A stretch of 64,000 nt of DNA from Aquanectria penicillioides (lineage: Eukaryota; Ascomycota; Sordariomycetes; Hypocreales; Nectriaceae), in NCBI GenBank assembly GCA_003415625.1, contig PYIU01000003.1:1798001-1862000 (forward strand), read 5' to 3'. The number at the start of each line of letters is the position of its first letter. The stretch's first letter is position 1. Made by a program: the position numbers and the translations under genes. Below the pieces are notes generated by a model that saw only the letters and a program-made list of their open reading frames with translations, searched no databases and was not told the DNA's origin. This document shows positions 35,954 through 46,903 of this stretch, in pieces.

Positions 35954-36529
35954 CTTGACTCAACAAAGCGGCGTTACGAGGACAAGGAGGTCGCTAATCC
36001 CGTCATGGGGATGGAAGTGCGCGGAATTAATCTCGGGCAGCCGGAAGCTCGTGATTGGTACTATGCGGTGATAACGTGGGACTCGATCGACCAAGGCGGT
36101 TGGAAGTTTTTGGATGCTGGTGAAGGAGCTGTTGATGGACCTGAGGCTTCGAGACATTCAGGCCTGGAAGGCTGAAAGACAAAGGATCAGGAAGCAATGT
36201 CTTGCCACTGGCCAGATACCGATAGTACCACTTAGCCCTGGTATAGCTTTAAGTACCCCTGCAGTAGAGGTACATCGGATGTGGCTTGGTCAGGTAGGTA
36301 GGTACCTAGGTACCTACCTGGTATGTTATCGTCACGCGTGGGTCCCTGCGAGGCTGAAATTTTGGCAGAAGCTTGTAGTTGCATGAAGAAGCGTCACATT
36401 TAGGACCCGCGAAATCCCAGCTTCAGCTATCGCCCTGAGCCTCCATCACGATCGCTGGCGGTGTTCCAGCCACGAATCTACCGCCCGAGGACCCCCGGAA
36501 GCCCGTGACGCGACAGGATATTTGCGATA
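35954..36529. promoter_or_regulatory. bidirectional promoter region THO1 / Aquarius
   Basis: 576 bases separate the two divergent start codons. The region includes a TACCTAGG palindrome at 36292–36319. No TATA box is obvious. Confidence 0.6.
36292..36319. repeat. TACCTAGG palindromic repeat, copy 4
   Basis: CAGGTAGGTAGGTACC continues into TAGGTACCTACCTG. The stretch is almost perfectly self-complementary, within the THO1/Aquarius divergent promoter. Confidence 0.85.
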
Positions 36530-39500
36530 ATGCCCAACGTGAAGCGGCTCAAGGGCAGTGGCGCTGCGAAGACTCAGACCAAACCTGAGCCTCAGCGCGA
36601 GACCACCGATGGACGCCCAACGCCGGCCGAGGTTGAAGAGGAGGAACACCCATTTGTCCAGGTCGCTCGAAAGCATTGGCTGAAGCAATCAAAGAAGCCA
36701 GCCAAACCGAAGGTCAAGAGCGATGTGCTCAAGCAAAGCATCTGGGATCAACTTGAGCGCGAGGGCTTCCAGTACAAGTCCCTCTTGCTGCTTGAGAGTT
36801 TGCAGACATTGGAGAGGTGCGCACATCGTCGTGCATACTGATTGTGATTTATATCGCTGACACACTCTCCTCGAAGCTACTTGTGGCCAGGATACACAGA
36901 AGAGGCATCTAACTTTCACGTTCTGCTGATCGCCCTGATTGCGAATGTCAAGAGACGAGAACATCTCGAAACTTGGGGTATGTAGATGTCGTTTTTGCTG
37001 GAGACAAGTAAACTGACTTGAATAGGACTCTTTGAGGATAGGCCAGCCGATTTCTCCTCCTTATTTCGCCGCCTCCTTTCTATGATGCTCGACCGGACCC
37101 TCTCGATTACTCTCAGGACCCAGCTCCTCTGCTTCTTGATCTACGCATTCCAAAGTCTCGACTGCGCGATTGTTAGAAAGGAGTGTGCCCCTCTCGTCTC
37201 GATCGGCATTTGGCATAATCTGTCGACCGAGAAGTTGCGAGAATCGAAACTCGACCAGTCACCTCACTTGAGAAAGGCATGGAAGGCTGCTCACAAGCGG
37301 TATGATGCCGCCGATGATGCAACCAAGGCTCGTCTTCGGTTCGAAAGATCATGGCTGTACACACTTCTCCTAGACTTTTTGGGCCTGTCGTATATACATG
37401 GAAGCAAATCAGGTGAGCATCACCCGGCTCTATCCAGAAGCTGGTGCCTTGTCGCTAATGAAGTTTTAGACCATGCTCTTTACTGTGAACGATTTGTCGA
37501 GTTCATTTCCGATCTTCAGAGCCAGTTACCGACGAGACGATACGTGAACACTTTACTTCTAGATCTCCATTTGATCCCGGCCATGAAATTGTCACCCGTG
37601 TTCAATGACGAAGACAACACCCTCCTCCGCGAGCTTCATGGACTTCTCACCCATTACACCTACTTTACTATCGATGATCAGACAGGCGTTCAACTTAGCA
37701 ATGCGGAGGCCTTCGATAAGCACTGTGCCTCCCTCGGAAAGCTCCAGCGCATTGCATTGAAGTATTTCAAAGACAAGCTCACTGTCCTGGCATTGTCGAA
37801 CTACGGCGCTATTGAAAAGAGGGATGAACTTGAGGGTCTTCTAGAACCGCTAACAGATGATGAACTTCTTCAACTCTTGGCCCTGCTTGACCTTAGAAGT
37901 AAATATCCCGAAAGCCTGAATCTCCCTATTACCCGAAAATTCCTCCTTGAGGTGCTCCTAACTACGTTCGAGCGCAGAAGCACCTTCCAGGAGAAGGCTC
38001 GTGCCATAAGCCTGGTACCGACGGAACAATCGTTGCTTGACAACAGTTTTCAACAAGCAGAGAGCTATGACGGATCACACCCCATGGCGCTTCCCAAATT
38101 AAACCTGCAGTATCTTTCGGTTGGCGATTTCTTGTGGAGAGCACTCATTCTGTACCGGTGCGAATCGTTCTATGGGGTTCGCAAGGATATCGAGTCCGCC
38201 CTACGCCGACTAAAACCAGAATCCAAACGGGCAGGCGAGACCAATTTCACTGGATTCTCGAAAATGGCGATGCCCATCTCGAAGCCAACCATTCTGGAGG
38301 TTGTACCTGCCCTGGTTGGTAGCCATCGGCCGTCAATGGTACGAGCTGAGGTGACAGTCGACATTCGACGATTGGGTGAAGGTGTCCGTCGAGAGTGGGA
38401 TACCCTTCGTCAGGATGATGTGGTTTTCCTCCTTCACATCGAGCCACCTTCTATCAAGGCTGTCAACAACGGCGGCGAAGTGCTTACAGAGGCTCAAACG
38501 CTTGGTTTAGTGACCGTGAGAGCGGCAGGGATTCTTCAGATCACGGATGAAAAGGGCCGACATGTCAGAGATGGAGCTAGCAACTTGGACAGCAAGCGTC
38601 GTATCCAACTCAAGCTAGACCCGCAGACATTCACGAGAGATTCCGAACGGGCTGCAGCTGGAAAACCAGACGTCTATGCTGGGATCAACCTGCTCCTAAG
38701 ACGTGGCAGGAGGGAGAACAACTTCAAGCCTGTCCTTGAATCCATCCGCAGTCTCGTTCTCTCCGAGGTCCCAATGCCTTCGTGGCTTCATGAAGTCTTC
38801 CTCGGCTACGGAGATCCTGCTGGAGCAACCTATAAGAACCTCGCTAATCGAGTGAAAAAAGTTGATTTCAGAGATACATTCCTTGATTTCCAACATCTTA
38901 CCGAGAGCATGCCTGGAAAGATCATCGACCCCGGCGACGAAGTGTCTGAAAGCTTTGGTCCACCATACGTGCTAGAGGCCGTTGAGAAGCCAGAGGAGCC
39001 GAAGGGTGCGAAGCCATCCAAGAAGCGTCGACGAGATGCCGATCCAGCCTTGATATCTGAAATCGAGACTCTGAAAGTCTCAACTTACAACCCTCCCAAC
39101 ACTGGACCGTACCCAATCGATACCCCTCGACAGAACTCTGTGCGATTCACCCCCGCACAGGTTGAGGCTATTACATCAGGTACCCAGCCTGGACTGACTG
39201 TTATTGTTGGGCCTCCCGGAACTGGCAAGACCGACGTCGCGACTCAGATTATTAGCAACATCTATCACAATTATCCTGAGCAGAAGACATTGCTCATCGC
39301 GCATAGTAATCAAGCCCTCAACCAACTTTTCGCCAAGATCGTTGCTCTAGATATCGATGAGCGTCATCTGCTGCGTCTTGGACATGGCGAAGAGGAGCTT
39401 GATACCGAGGGCAACTTTGGCAAGCACGGTCGAGTTGAGTCGTTCCTGGAGAACCGAGACCGTCATCTTGCTGAAGTAAAAAAACTTGCCGCCAGCCTTG

Positions 39501-41076
39501 GAGCCCCTGGTGCTCACGAAAACTCTTCTGAAACGGCTGGCTACTTCAATACCGTATATGTTGAGCCCTTGTGGACCAAGTTCCTCCAAGTTGTTGAAGC
39601 TGAAGATTCGACTGCGGCCGCTATTTCCCAGGCCTTCCCGTTCCACGCTTACTTTTCAGATGCTCCCCAGCCCATCTTTCCTGAAGAGGCCACCCGAGAG
39701 CAAGCTCTTGATATTGCTCGCGGTTGCTATCATCACGTCTCCAAAATATTCTCGGAGCTAGCAGACGCGCTTCCATTCGAAATTCTTCGAAGGGAACGTG
39801 ACAAGGCAAATTACTTACTCACTAGCGAGGCTCGTGTTGTCGCTATGACGACAACACATGCGGCGATTCGGAGAGGTGAGATTGCGGGCCTCAAGTTCCA
39901 CTACGACAATGTCATCATGGAGGAAGCAGCTCAAATCACTGAAATCGAAACGTTTATGCCCATGGCAATGCAAAAGCCGGTTGCTGGAAAGATGCCACTG
40001 CAGAGAGTCGTCTTGTGCGGTGATCACTTCCAAAACTCGCCTGTCATTCAGAGTCTCGCGTTCCGCCATTATGCCAACTTGGAGCAGTCACTATTCTCGC
40101 GCCTTGTTCGGCTTGGTGTCCCAACTATTACGCTCGACCAGCAGGGTCGTGCTCGCCCGTCTATCGCAAGTCTATACCAGTGGCGATACCAAAAACTGGA
40201 AAATCTCCCTGATGTGCAGAGCAACCCACAGTTTGTCAAGGCTAACGCTGGATTTAAATTCGACTACCAGTTCATTAACGTGCCTGACTACAAGGGGCGA
40301 GGCGAATCTGAGCCTACTCCTCACTTTGTCCAGAACTTGGGCGAAGCAGAGTACGCGGTTGCAATTTACCAGTATATGCGACTGCTTGGATATCCGGCCG
40401 AGAAGATCAGCATTCTCACGACCTACGCCGGCCAACGCGCCTTGGTCAAGGATGTATTGAGCCATAGATGTGCCCGGAACCCTGTGTTTGGCTTGCCTAA
40501 GGCCGTTGCCACGGTAGACAAATATCAGGGTGAACAGAATGACTGTAAGTTGCACGGCCCCCTCAACGGTTGCATTGTCAATTGAATACACAATTTGCTG
40601 ACTATATCACTCCAGATATCATTTTGTCTCTTACTCGAACATCACGAGTGGGCTATCTTCGTGATGTCCGTCGCATGACGGTGGCCCTCTCACGAGCACG
40701 GCTGGGACTTTACATCTTGGGACGACGAGAAGTGTTTGAGGCGTGCCCTGAGCTTCGGCCAGCTTTTGATCTCCTGCTCCAGAGGCCCGACAAGTTGATG
40801 CTCGTCACGGGAGAGCTGTGGCCGGCAGAGAGAGATGGCATTGAAGGGGATACTCCGGTGGAAGGAGAGGTGCCGATGGAGGGCGTGGAACATCTGGGAC
40901 AGTATGTGTTTGAAATGACCAACACGAAGATCAAACAACTCCAGGCTGAACAGGGCGGTGTGGGCGTGCCTGAACCCATTGAGGAGGAAGGCGAGGAAGG
41001 TGGTGAGGAGGCGTACTCCGATGATGACGGGGAAGACGTCGAAGCAGATATTCTCGAGGTGCGAGAGGGGGAGTAG
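36530..41076 (+). CDS. cwf11: intron-binding protein Aquarius, spliceosomal SF1 RNA helicase
   Basis: Predicted 1,436-residue helicase of the Aquarius/Cwf11 family, which binds pre-mRNA introns upstream of the branch site and helps assemble and remodel the spliceosome. Exons are 36530–36816, 36877–36977, 37026–37412, 37470–40544 and 40616–41076. The N-terminal half is the ARM-like platform (LWPGYTEEASNFHV, LPTRRYVNTLLLDLHL). The helicase core has Walker A GPPGTGKT (839–846), motif II as MEEAAQITEIE, motif III VLCGDHFQNSP, motif V VDKYQGEQND and motif VI VALSRARLGLYILG. The tail is acidic. The 57-base intron 3 is a multiple of three and stop-free. It was called because its GTGAGC donor and TTTTAG acceptor frame a non-conserved insert before DHALYCERFVEF. 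No frame breaks are seen. Confidence 0.93.
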
Positions 41077-43090
41077 GTACCTAGGTTTCTTACGTTACAG
41101 GCAAGGACAGGGGCGTATCGGAACGGTATTCAGCTGCTTACGCAGGCGGGATGTGGAGAGAAGTACCGTAGCTGGAGAAAAAGGGCGCTGAACAAATGGA
41201 ACATACATACATATATATATATATTTTGACGATTGCCATTACTACGCTACCAGTTATAGGACGCTCTGACGACGCATGACATATACGGTCCGTACGGTTG
41301 GACGGACGCCTTGGGCAGGGTTCAGGCACGGGCGATCTGCAGGCCTGCAGCCCGGGAGAACCGACTCTTGGGGTTTCTCTCTGGGGCCAAAAGTTCTCTT
41401 ACATCATTGATGGCATGTGGCGCGTTTTGACAACTGTTGGTTTATGAAGAAGTGACTTGGCCGAATAGAATCAGTCAAGTGAAACAGGCTGTGTGTCTTG
41501 GCCCTGGTCGCGCTCTGGCGGTCATTCTCTGTGCTGCGGCAGGCTCCTCCATTGAAAAGTCAACCGACGCTGCACGGGGAGACGGTCTGGCATTCCATGG
41601 GGGTGTGCACAGGCAAACATATGTGGTAGGCCAATGTCCTCGAGGCAGACAAGCGGTACTGAGTCATCTCAGACATACCTCGTATGAGCTAGCAAACATT
41701 GGCCCAAACCTGTTCTACAACATGCTACCGAGGGAGAGAGGTTAGACTAAGACACGCGGAGTATTGATTTGCCCACCCAGAGTTGATGATGAAATAATGT
41801 GCAACATCGGATCGGCCAATGGTTAGGCCAGAGACTCATTTATTCCCAAAATTGGCTTTGGCTCACCCAGTCAGGTCATCTGGTCTAAAGAGACTGAGAC
41901 CGAGGCGGAATGCCCCCTTTTCTCTTTGCCCTCAATGTGGCACCATCCGCCTCATGAAGTCAATGGTAGTCCTTCGGGATGTGATTTGAAGTGATTAAGC
42001 CATTGCTGCACACAAGAGTGCACTGCCACTGATATGGCAAGGCAACATTGGCAATGACTCTGAATACCTCTATCTTGACCTACGGTGTGGATGTGATTTA
42101 TCGGCCGATACTTGGGAGGAAGCAAGATCTCGTTGAGTTGCAGAGTCAACCATTCGCATCTGGTTAGACACACGAGGTGGGTGAGACTGGAGTCCAAGAA
42201 ATGAGATATGCTTACTGCATCAGTGATAAATCGTCCACTCCCAACTGTTTAAAGGGTTAGGATGGGAAGAAGAGAGGACTTGGATGAGCTACAGTTCGCT
42301 ATAGTTTTGACTCTGGCTGAAGTGTAACGCATATTGGAGGTACGAGGCGGGACTGGACGGGATGGGATGACCTCGTTAGCTGGGCGTGGCAAACAAAACT
42401 AGTGATGCAAAGAGATGAGGGAACAAGTGTCTCCATCGGCGAATATACATGCTTTGTATGGCGTTGGTGCCTAAGAGGTTGAAACGGGGCGGTGCCTTGC
42501 CGATGGTGATGTGTTTGAGGTTCTGCGTCTGTTGGATAAGTGTCCGAAAATATGACCAGGACGTAGTCAAGGTCATAGTGGCAGTGGCAAAACAACGCAA
42601 TGCCTTGGGAGCTTGGTGGGCGCAATGGTGTATCATTCATTTAATGGTGTATCATTGAATGCATTTTTTTTTGGACTTTCGGCAACTGGCTACCACTTAG
42701 GTAGGTAGGTACCAAGGTAGGCAGGCACATGCAGGGAGGTCGCTACGTATACCTACAGTACGTATCACGACTTGTGTCCAAGTTCAAGACAGGGCGGACC
42801 ATCCCGCGCGATTCCTTCCGGTTCCGTGACCGGGAATGCCCTGCTTCCATTATTCGGGTTTACAGGTACCTCGCGCCCAGCACAAACCGCATTTTCCAAC
42901 GCAAAAGCAGAGCAGAGCGAGCAAAAAAGCCAGGCAGCCAGCAAGCGCATGAGAAAACCAGCCTGAGGCTTAGGCTTCGTTTGAGCTTCAGGCATCACAG
43001 TTACCAAACAAAGCCATTGTGCAAAGGCTAAGTCTCCCACACGAGCAGGCGAGGCAATGTCCGCCGCTCGGTCTGTTGGGGTTTTTTAAT

Positions 43091-43115
43091 TTTTTTTTTT
43101 TTTTTTTTTTTTTTT
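43091..43115. repeat. poly-T tract (T25)
   Basis: A run of 25 T. A similar run of about 20 T lies at 43501–43520. These could be old poly(A) tails of retrocopies, but no adjacent element is recognisable. Confidence 0.9.
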
Positions 43116-44245
43116 ACTTACTGTATGGAAGTTCACTTCTGGTAAGCATACCTTTTCTGGGCAAAGCTTCGAAAGCAAGGTTTTCGGGTACGAGAGAGAC
43201 CGGGTCATGGCACCGGGACTCTGGGGCTACAGTGTGGTTTAAGGATATCTTGCACGCACTGGGTTGCACCAGGCCTCCGCCAAGATTCGCACAAAAAGAG
43301 AGTACCCAGGCAAAGACGCCGGCCGAGTGGGTGATTTTTTTGTGTGCTTGCCCGGTGGGTTGGCCTGGCTTATTAACCCCCTGCTGGCGGGAGAGACGAG
43401 AGGTCAAGAGCAAAAAGGAAAAAAGAGCGCGAATAACCGGTATCGTACATATGGATGGGGATTTGTGGGTGGAGTATAGAGGCAGTGGTTGGGCCCGTGG
43501 TTTTTTTTTTTTTTTTTTTTTCCCCGAGCAAGGTGGGACTCGGGATGGAGTCCGTTTGTATGGACATACAGTACGTACAGTACGGCCTTTGGACCAAGGA
43601 ACCGAGGATCTAGCCTAGCAGATAGGATTCTGGTTGGCCCAAAGGCTTGGTTGGATGTGGACTGACCGACGGGCTGACGGGTTGCGAAGGCGACACGCAG
43701 TGAGCAACATGAGTGAGTCACTATCTCATGGATGTGGCGTGGCGTAGGACAAACAGATGACCACAATGGACGGAGCCCGAGAACAGGAGACAGAGATACT
43801 CTCGCTCTCTCTCACTCAGCCACGGCTTCGTCTTTCCCTTTGATGCCACCCGACAAACACGGGCGCGCGCAGGCTGGACAAACAAACAAGGTTGTTGATG
43901 TATCCGTCTGGTTTGATGCTCTTCTTGCTGGTGCCGAATAGCGCGGAGGCCCATAAACCACCAACCACCGCTTATTAGATGCACTAGTGCAATGACATTG
44001 ATGTACGGCACTAGAAATGGTCATGGTAAATCCGAACCCATCCGTTCAACAATCAATGACAGCCTCAACCCCACAATCAAGATCAACAAGGTCCGAGACC
44101 AGAGTAACCCGGAGCAAGAACAGGGAGAATAGAGAATCCATCCAAGCATTGATAAGCGAATCAATGTCGCAACGATTCGTTCATCTTGTCTCAGTGCCTT
44201 CTCTTCCCCCATCTTCCTCTTCATCTCTCCCCGAGGGTTTGTTCT

Positions 44246-44273
44246 ATTTTATTTTATTTTATTTTATTTTTTT
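44246..44273. repeat. TTTTA pentanucleotide repeat
   Basis: About five TTTTA units end in a T run. Confidence 0.85.
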
Positions 44274-46330
44274 CGCTCTTTCCCCATCATCCCTGCTGCA
44301 TCATCTGCTCCCCCCCTGACACACAGTCTCGTCTGGTTTTGATAGAACTGGGATAGGGCTCGAGCCAGGCCTTGGTGTGTGCGTGCCCTCTCATCTTGGT
44401 CGTTTGTGTTAGAATCCTGAACTCCAAGGTGCGCGCACTCAATGTCCTGCTACTCAGAATTCCGTCCCCCAAACTGCACGGTCTCGAATCATGAGATAGC
44501 CCGGACTCGGACTTGGGGCTTGGGCTCGCCAGACTCTCCACCGGTCCATGGTGCAGCAGATGGGCCACTTGGGGTGATTTTTGCCTCTTAACCCTTGTCC
44601 ACTGACATTCACCATTGTCACCCACCAAGCCAAAGCGCACAATACATAAGATACAACAGTATGGCACATGACGGCGCAGCACAGCACAGCATTGAGTTAG
44701 CAGTGATGGAAGGCCAGCGGAAAGCAACGGATCCAATGTTGTAGCGCAATGGCAGGCTTCAACCGGCGACGAGCGCCGTCGTCGCCCATGGGGGACCGCA
44801 TCACTAGTCACTGTATCTGTCCATCCATCCATCCATGTTGTACCGGTGCGTGTGTGGTATTGACTTGAGACCTTGGTAAGAGATACGTACGTAGATACCG
44901 GCAGACCTCACCGCACTGCGGTGTGTTTTGAGAGTTTTCAATAATCACCTAGTGCCTAGACTACGTAGGAAAGTAGGCAATTAGCTAGATGCGTGCCACC
45001 CTTCCCCCCGTCGTCACTCAGGGAGCCCCGAAGCCTGGCAAGGGCTGGATTCCCTGCTGGAAATCGCTAGTCAGCGTCCCGGCAGGACGGGTATTACATG
45101 TACAAGACGATTCGATACGATATGATACCTACCCAACACGGCCCTTGGCCGGGGTTAGGGAATAAAACTGAGATTACCTTTGCTTTGGCTGACATTTGCC
45201 TGGCGTCGCATGTGAATGCGCTGGTAAATTACCACCCAGCATGTACCGCTCCGCAGGCCTGGTGCCCGGCGCCGGGTGTGCGTCGTGTCTCGCCTGGCCC
45301 CCCTTTACTACCGTATGTAATCCGTACAGAAACCGGTGCGTACCTATTATGAAGCACACCGCGCCTAGGCTCAAAAGCAAGAGGGATTGGGACTTGTCGT
45401 CTTTGATTCCTTTTGACACCCCCTTCCCAACACTGTTGCCCCGTTCGCGCGTGTTCTTACTCTCTCCCTCTTGTTGAATTTTCCTTTTCCTTTCTTTTTT
45501 TCTTTCCTTCTTCCTCGCTCGTTGACTCTCTTTATCCTCATTATTCCCATTGCTCTCATTGCCCTCATTGCTCTCGCTGATCATCTTCCTCTTGGCCTTC
45601 ACCCAAGTGCCCGCGCAAAGTCCTACCCACTCACTCACTCACTTGGGTTCTACGTAGACGATATCTGGACTGCCACACAGAGTGGGTACTTGGTGGCAGG
45701 TATCATGGTTAGCGTGCCCTCTCCCGTGGGGATTGATGTACATAGCAACAGAATCCCCCTTGTGGCCTTGTGGGCAAATGGATGGAGAAATTATTATATA
45801 GCCCAATCCTATCCCACTCTTCGGACAGACTGTGAAGAAGATACCCTTCGTATGTGCATTCTAGAGTCACCGTGGCTTCCTTAACTGAAGCAGCAACAAA
45901 GTGATGGAGAGCGAGACATAGGGCGTGTGCCTGGGCATTCAGCTCTTGTACTGACTCTCGGAGATGCCCATCCTATGGTAAAGGGAGACTTCGAAAAAAA
46001 AAAAAAAGGGCACACCTTAATTATTCGTTGCTAGCCCTTGGGGGAAGAGCGACCCGGGGGAATCAGTGCCAGTGGCTTTTTGGATCCGATAGCCGTGGGT
46101 GGTGGCCGTGGTCCTGGATGGCCCGGCATGTCCACACGCACGGTGTGAGAAGGTCTCCCGGCTGACTCCGGCACTGTCTCTTGGGGCTACAGCCCCCTGC
46201 GCGCGCACCGTGGAAATTGGCTGTGCATTGACAGTGGCAGTGACAGTGACCCAAAACCGTCCTGCGGGCACTGATGGGCAGTGGAACAGCCCTGACCACC
46301 AAGCCCTGGGGCGCTCTTTTCGGAGACACG

Positions 46331-46346
46331 CCCCCCCCCCCCCCCC
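46331..46346. repeat. poly-C tract (C16)
   Basis: A run of 16 C lies about 560 bases upstream of the eIF4G start codon. Confidence 0.9.
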
Positions 46347-46903
46347 TTCCTCCCTCGCCCCTTCCCGCCCATATCAGATCCTGCTGCCCAAAATTTTTTT
46401 GCCGACTTCTTCCAAACCCTCACCACTCAACTAACCTCCCTGGTCCGGTGGAAATTCTTCTTACCCGACCCATTTCCATTTGCATCGGCATTGGAAAACT
46501 TGTCCTGTGTTTCTGAACACTTGAAGGACTATCTCCCCCAGGTTCTTTTTGTTTCCTGCTTCGTCGCCGCCGCGCCGGATCGTAGCCTGTCTCAGACGTC
46601 TGCGATCACTTCCAGTCGGCCTCGACCCTTCACTCCTTGGTTGTCTGTCTTTGTTCGGCCTGTCTCGACAGTAATCGTCGAGCCGCCCGTTAGACTGCTC
46701 GTCGCTCTCAGTCGCGTATTTCTCTTCGCGATCCGCTGCGTCTTCGCCTTGCGTCTTCGACCTCGTCGTCGCTTGCCTCGCCTGTCCCTCACCCCCGCCC
46801 CGAGTCCTCGACAACCCGGCCCTCGGCGCTCTCGCCTCTCATCTTCTGCCTCTCGCCGACTACATCTCTACTTCTCCTATCGCGAACGACCCGAACTCCC
46901 CTT

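Larger units (their letters stand above)
41077..46903. other. 5.8-kb gene-poor region upstream of eIF4G
   Basis: No coding sequence can be supported on either strand. The region is rich in simple tracts: TACCTAGG fragments at 41075 and 42703, TA repeats near 41210, T25, T20, TTTTA repeats, CCAT repeats at 44820 and C16. The last 500 bases are pyrimidine-rich and probably form the eIF4G 5' leader. Larger frames (for example 43019–43618) are produced by homopolymers. Confidence 0.55.

Noticed and set aside
43091..43520. Poly-T tracts as tails of reverse-strand retroposons
   Set aside because: No flanking coding remnant, target-site duplication or element body could be seen.
43019..43618. 199-codon plus-strand frame with phenylalanine runs
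   Set aside because: It is created by the T25 and T20 tracts, which read as TTT codons. There are no domains and no splice support.
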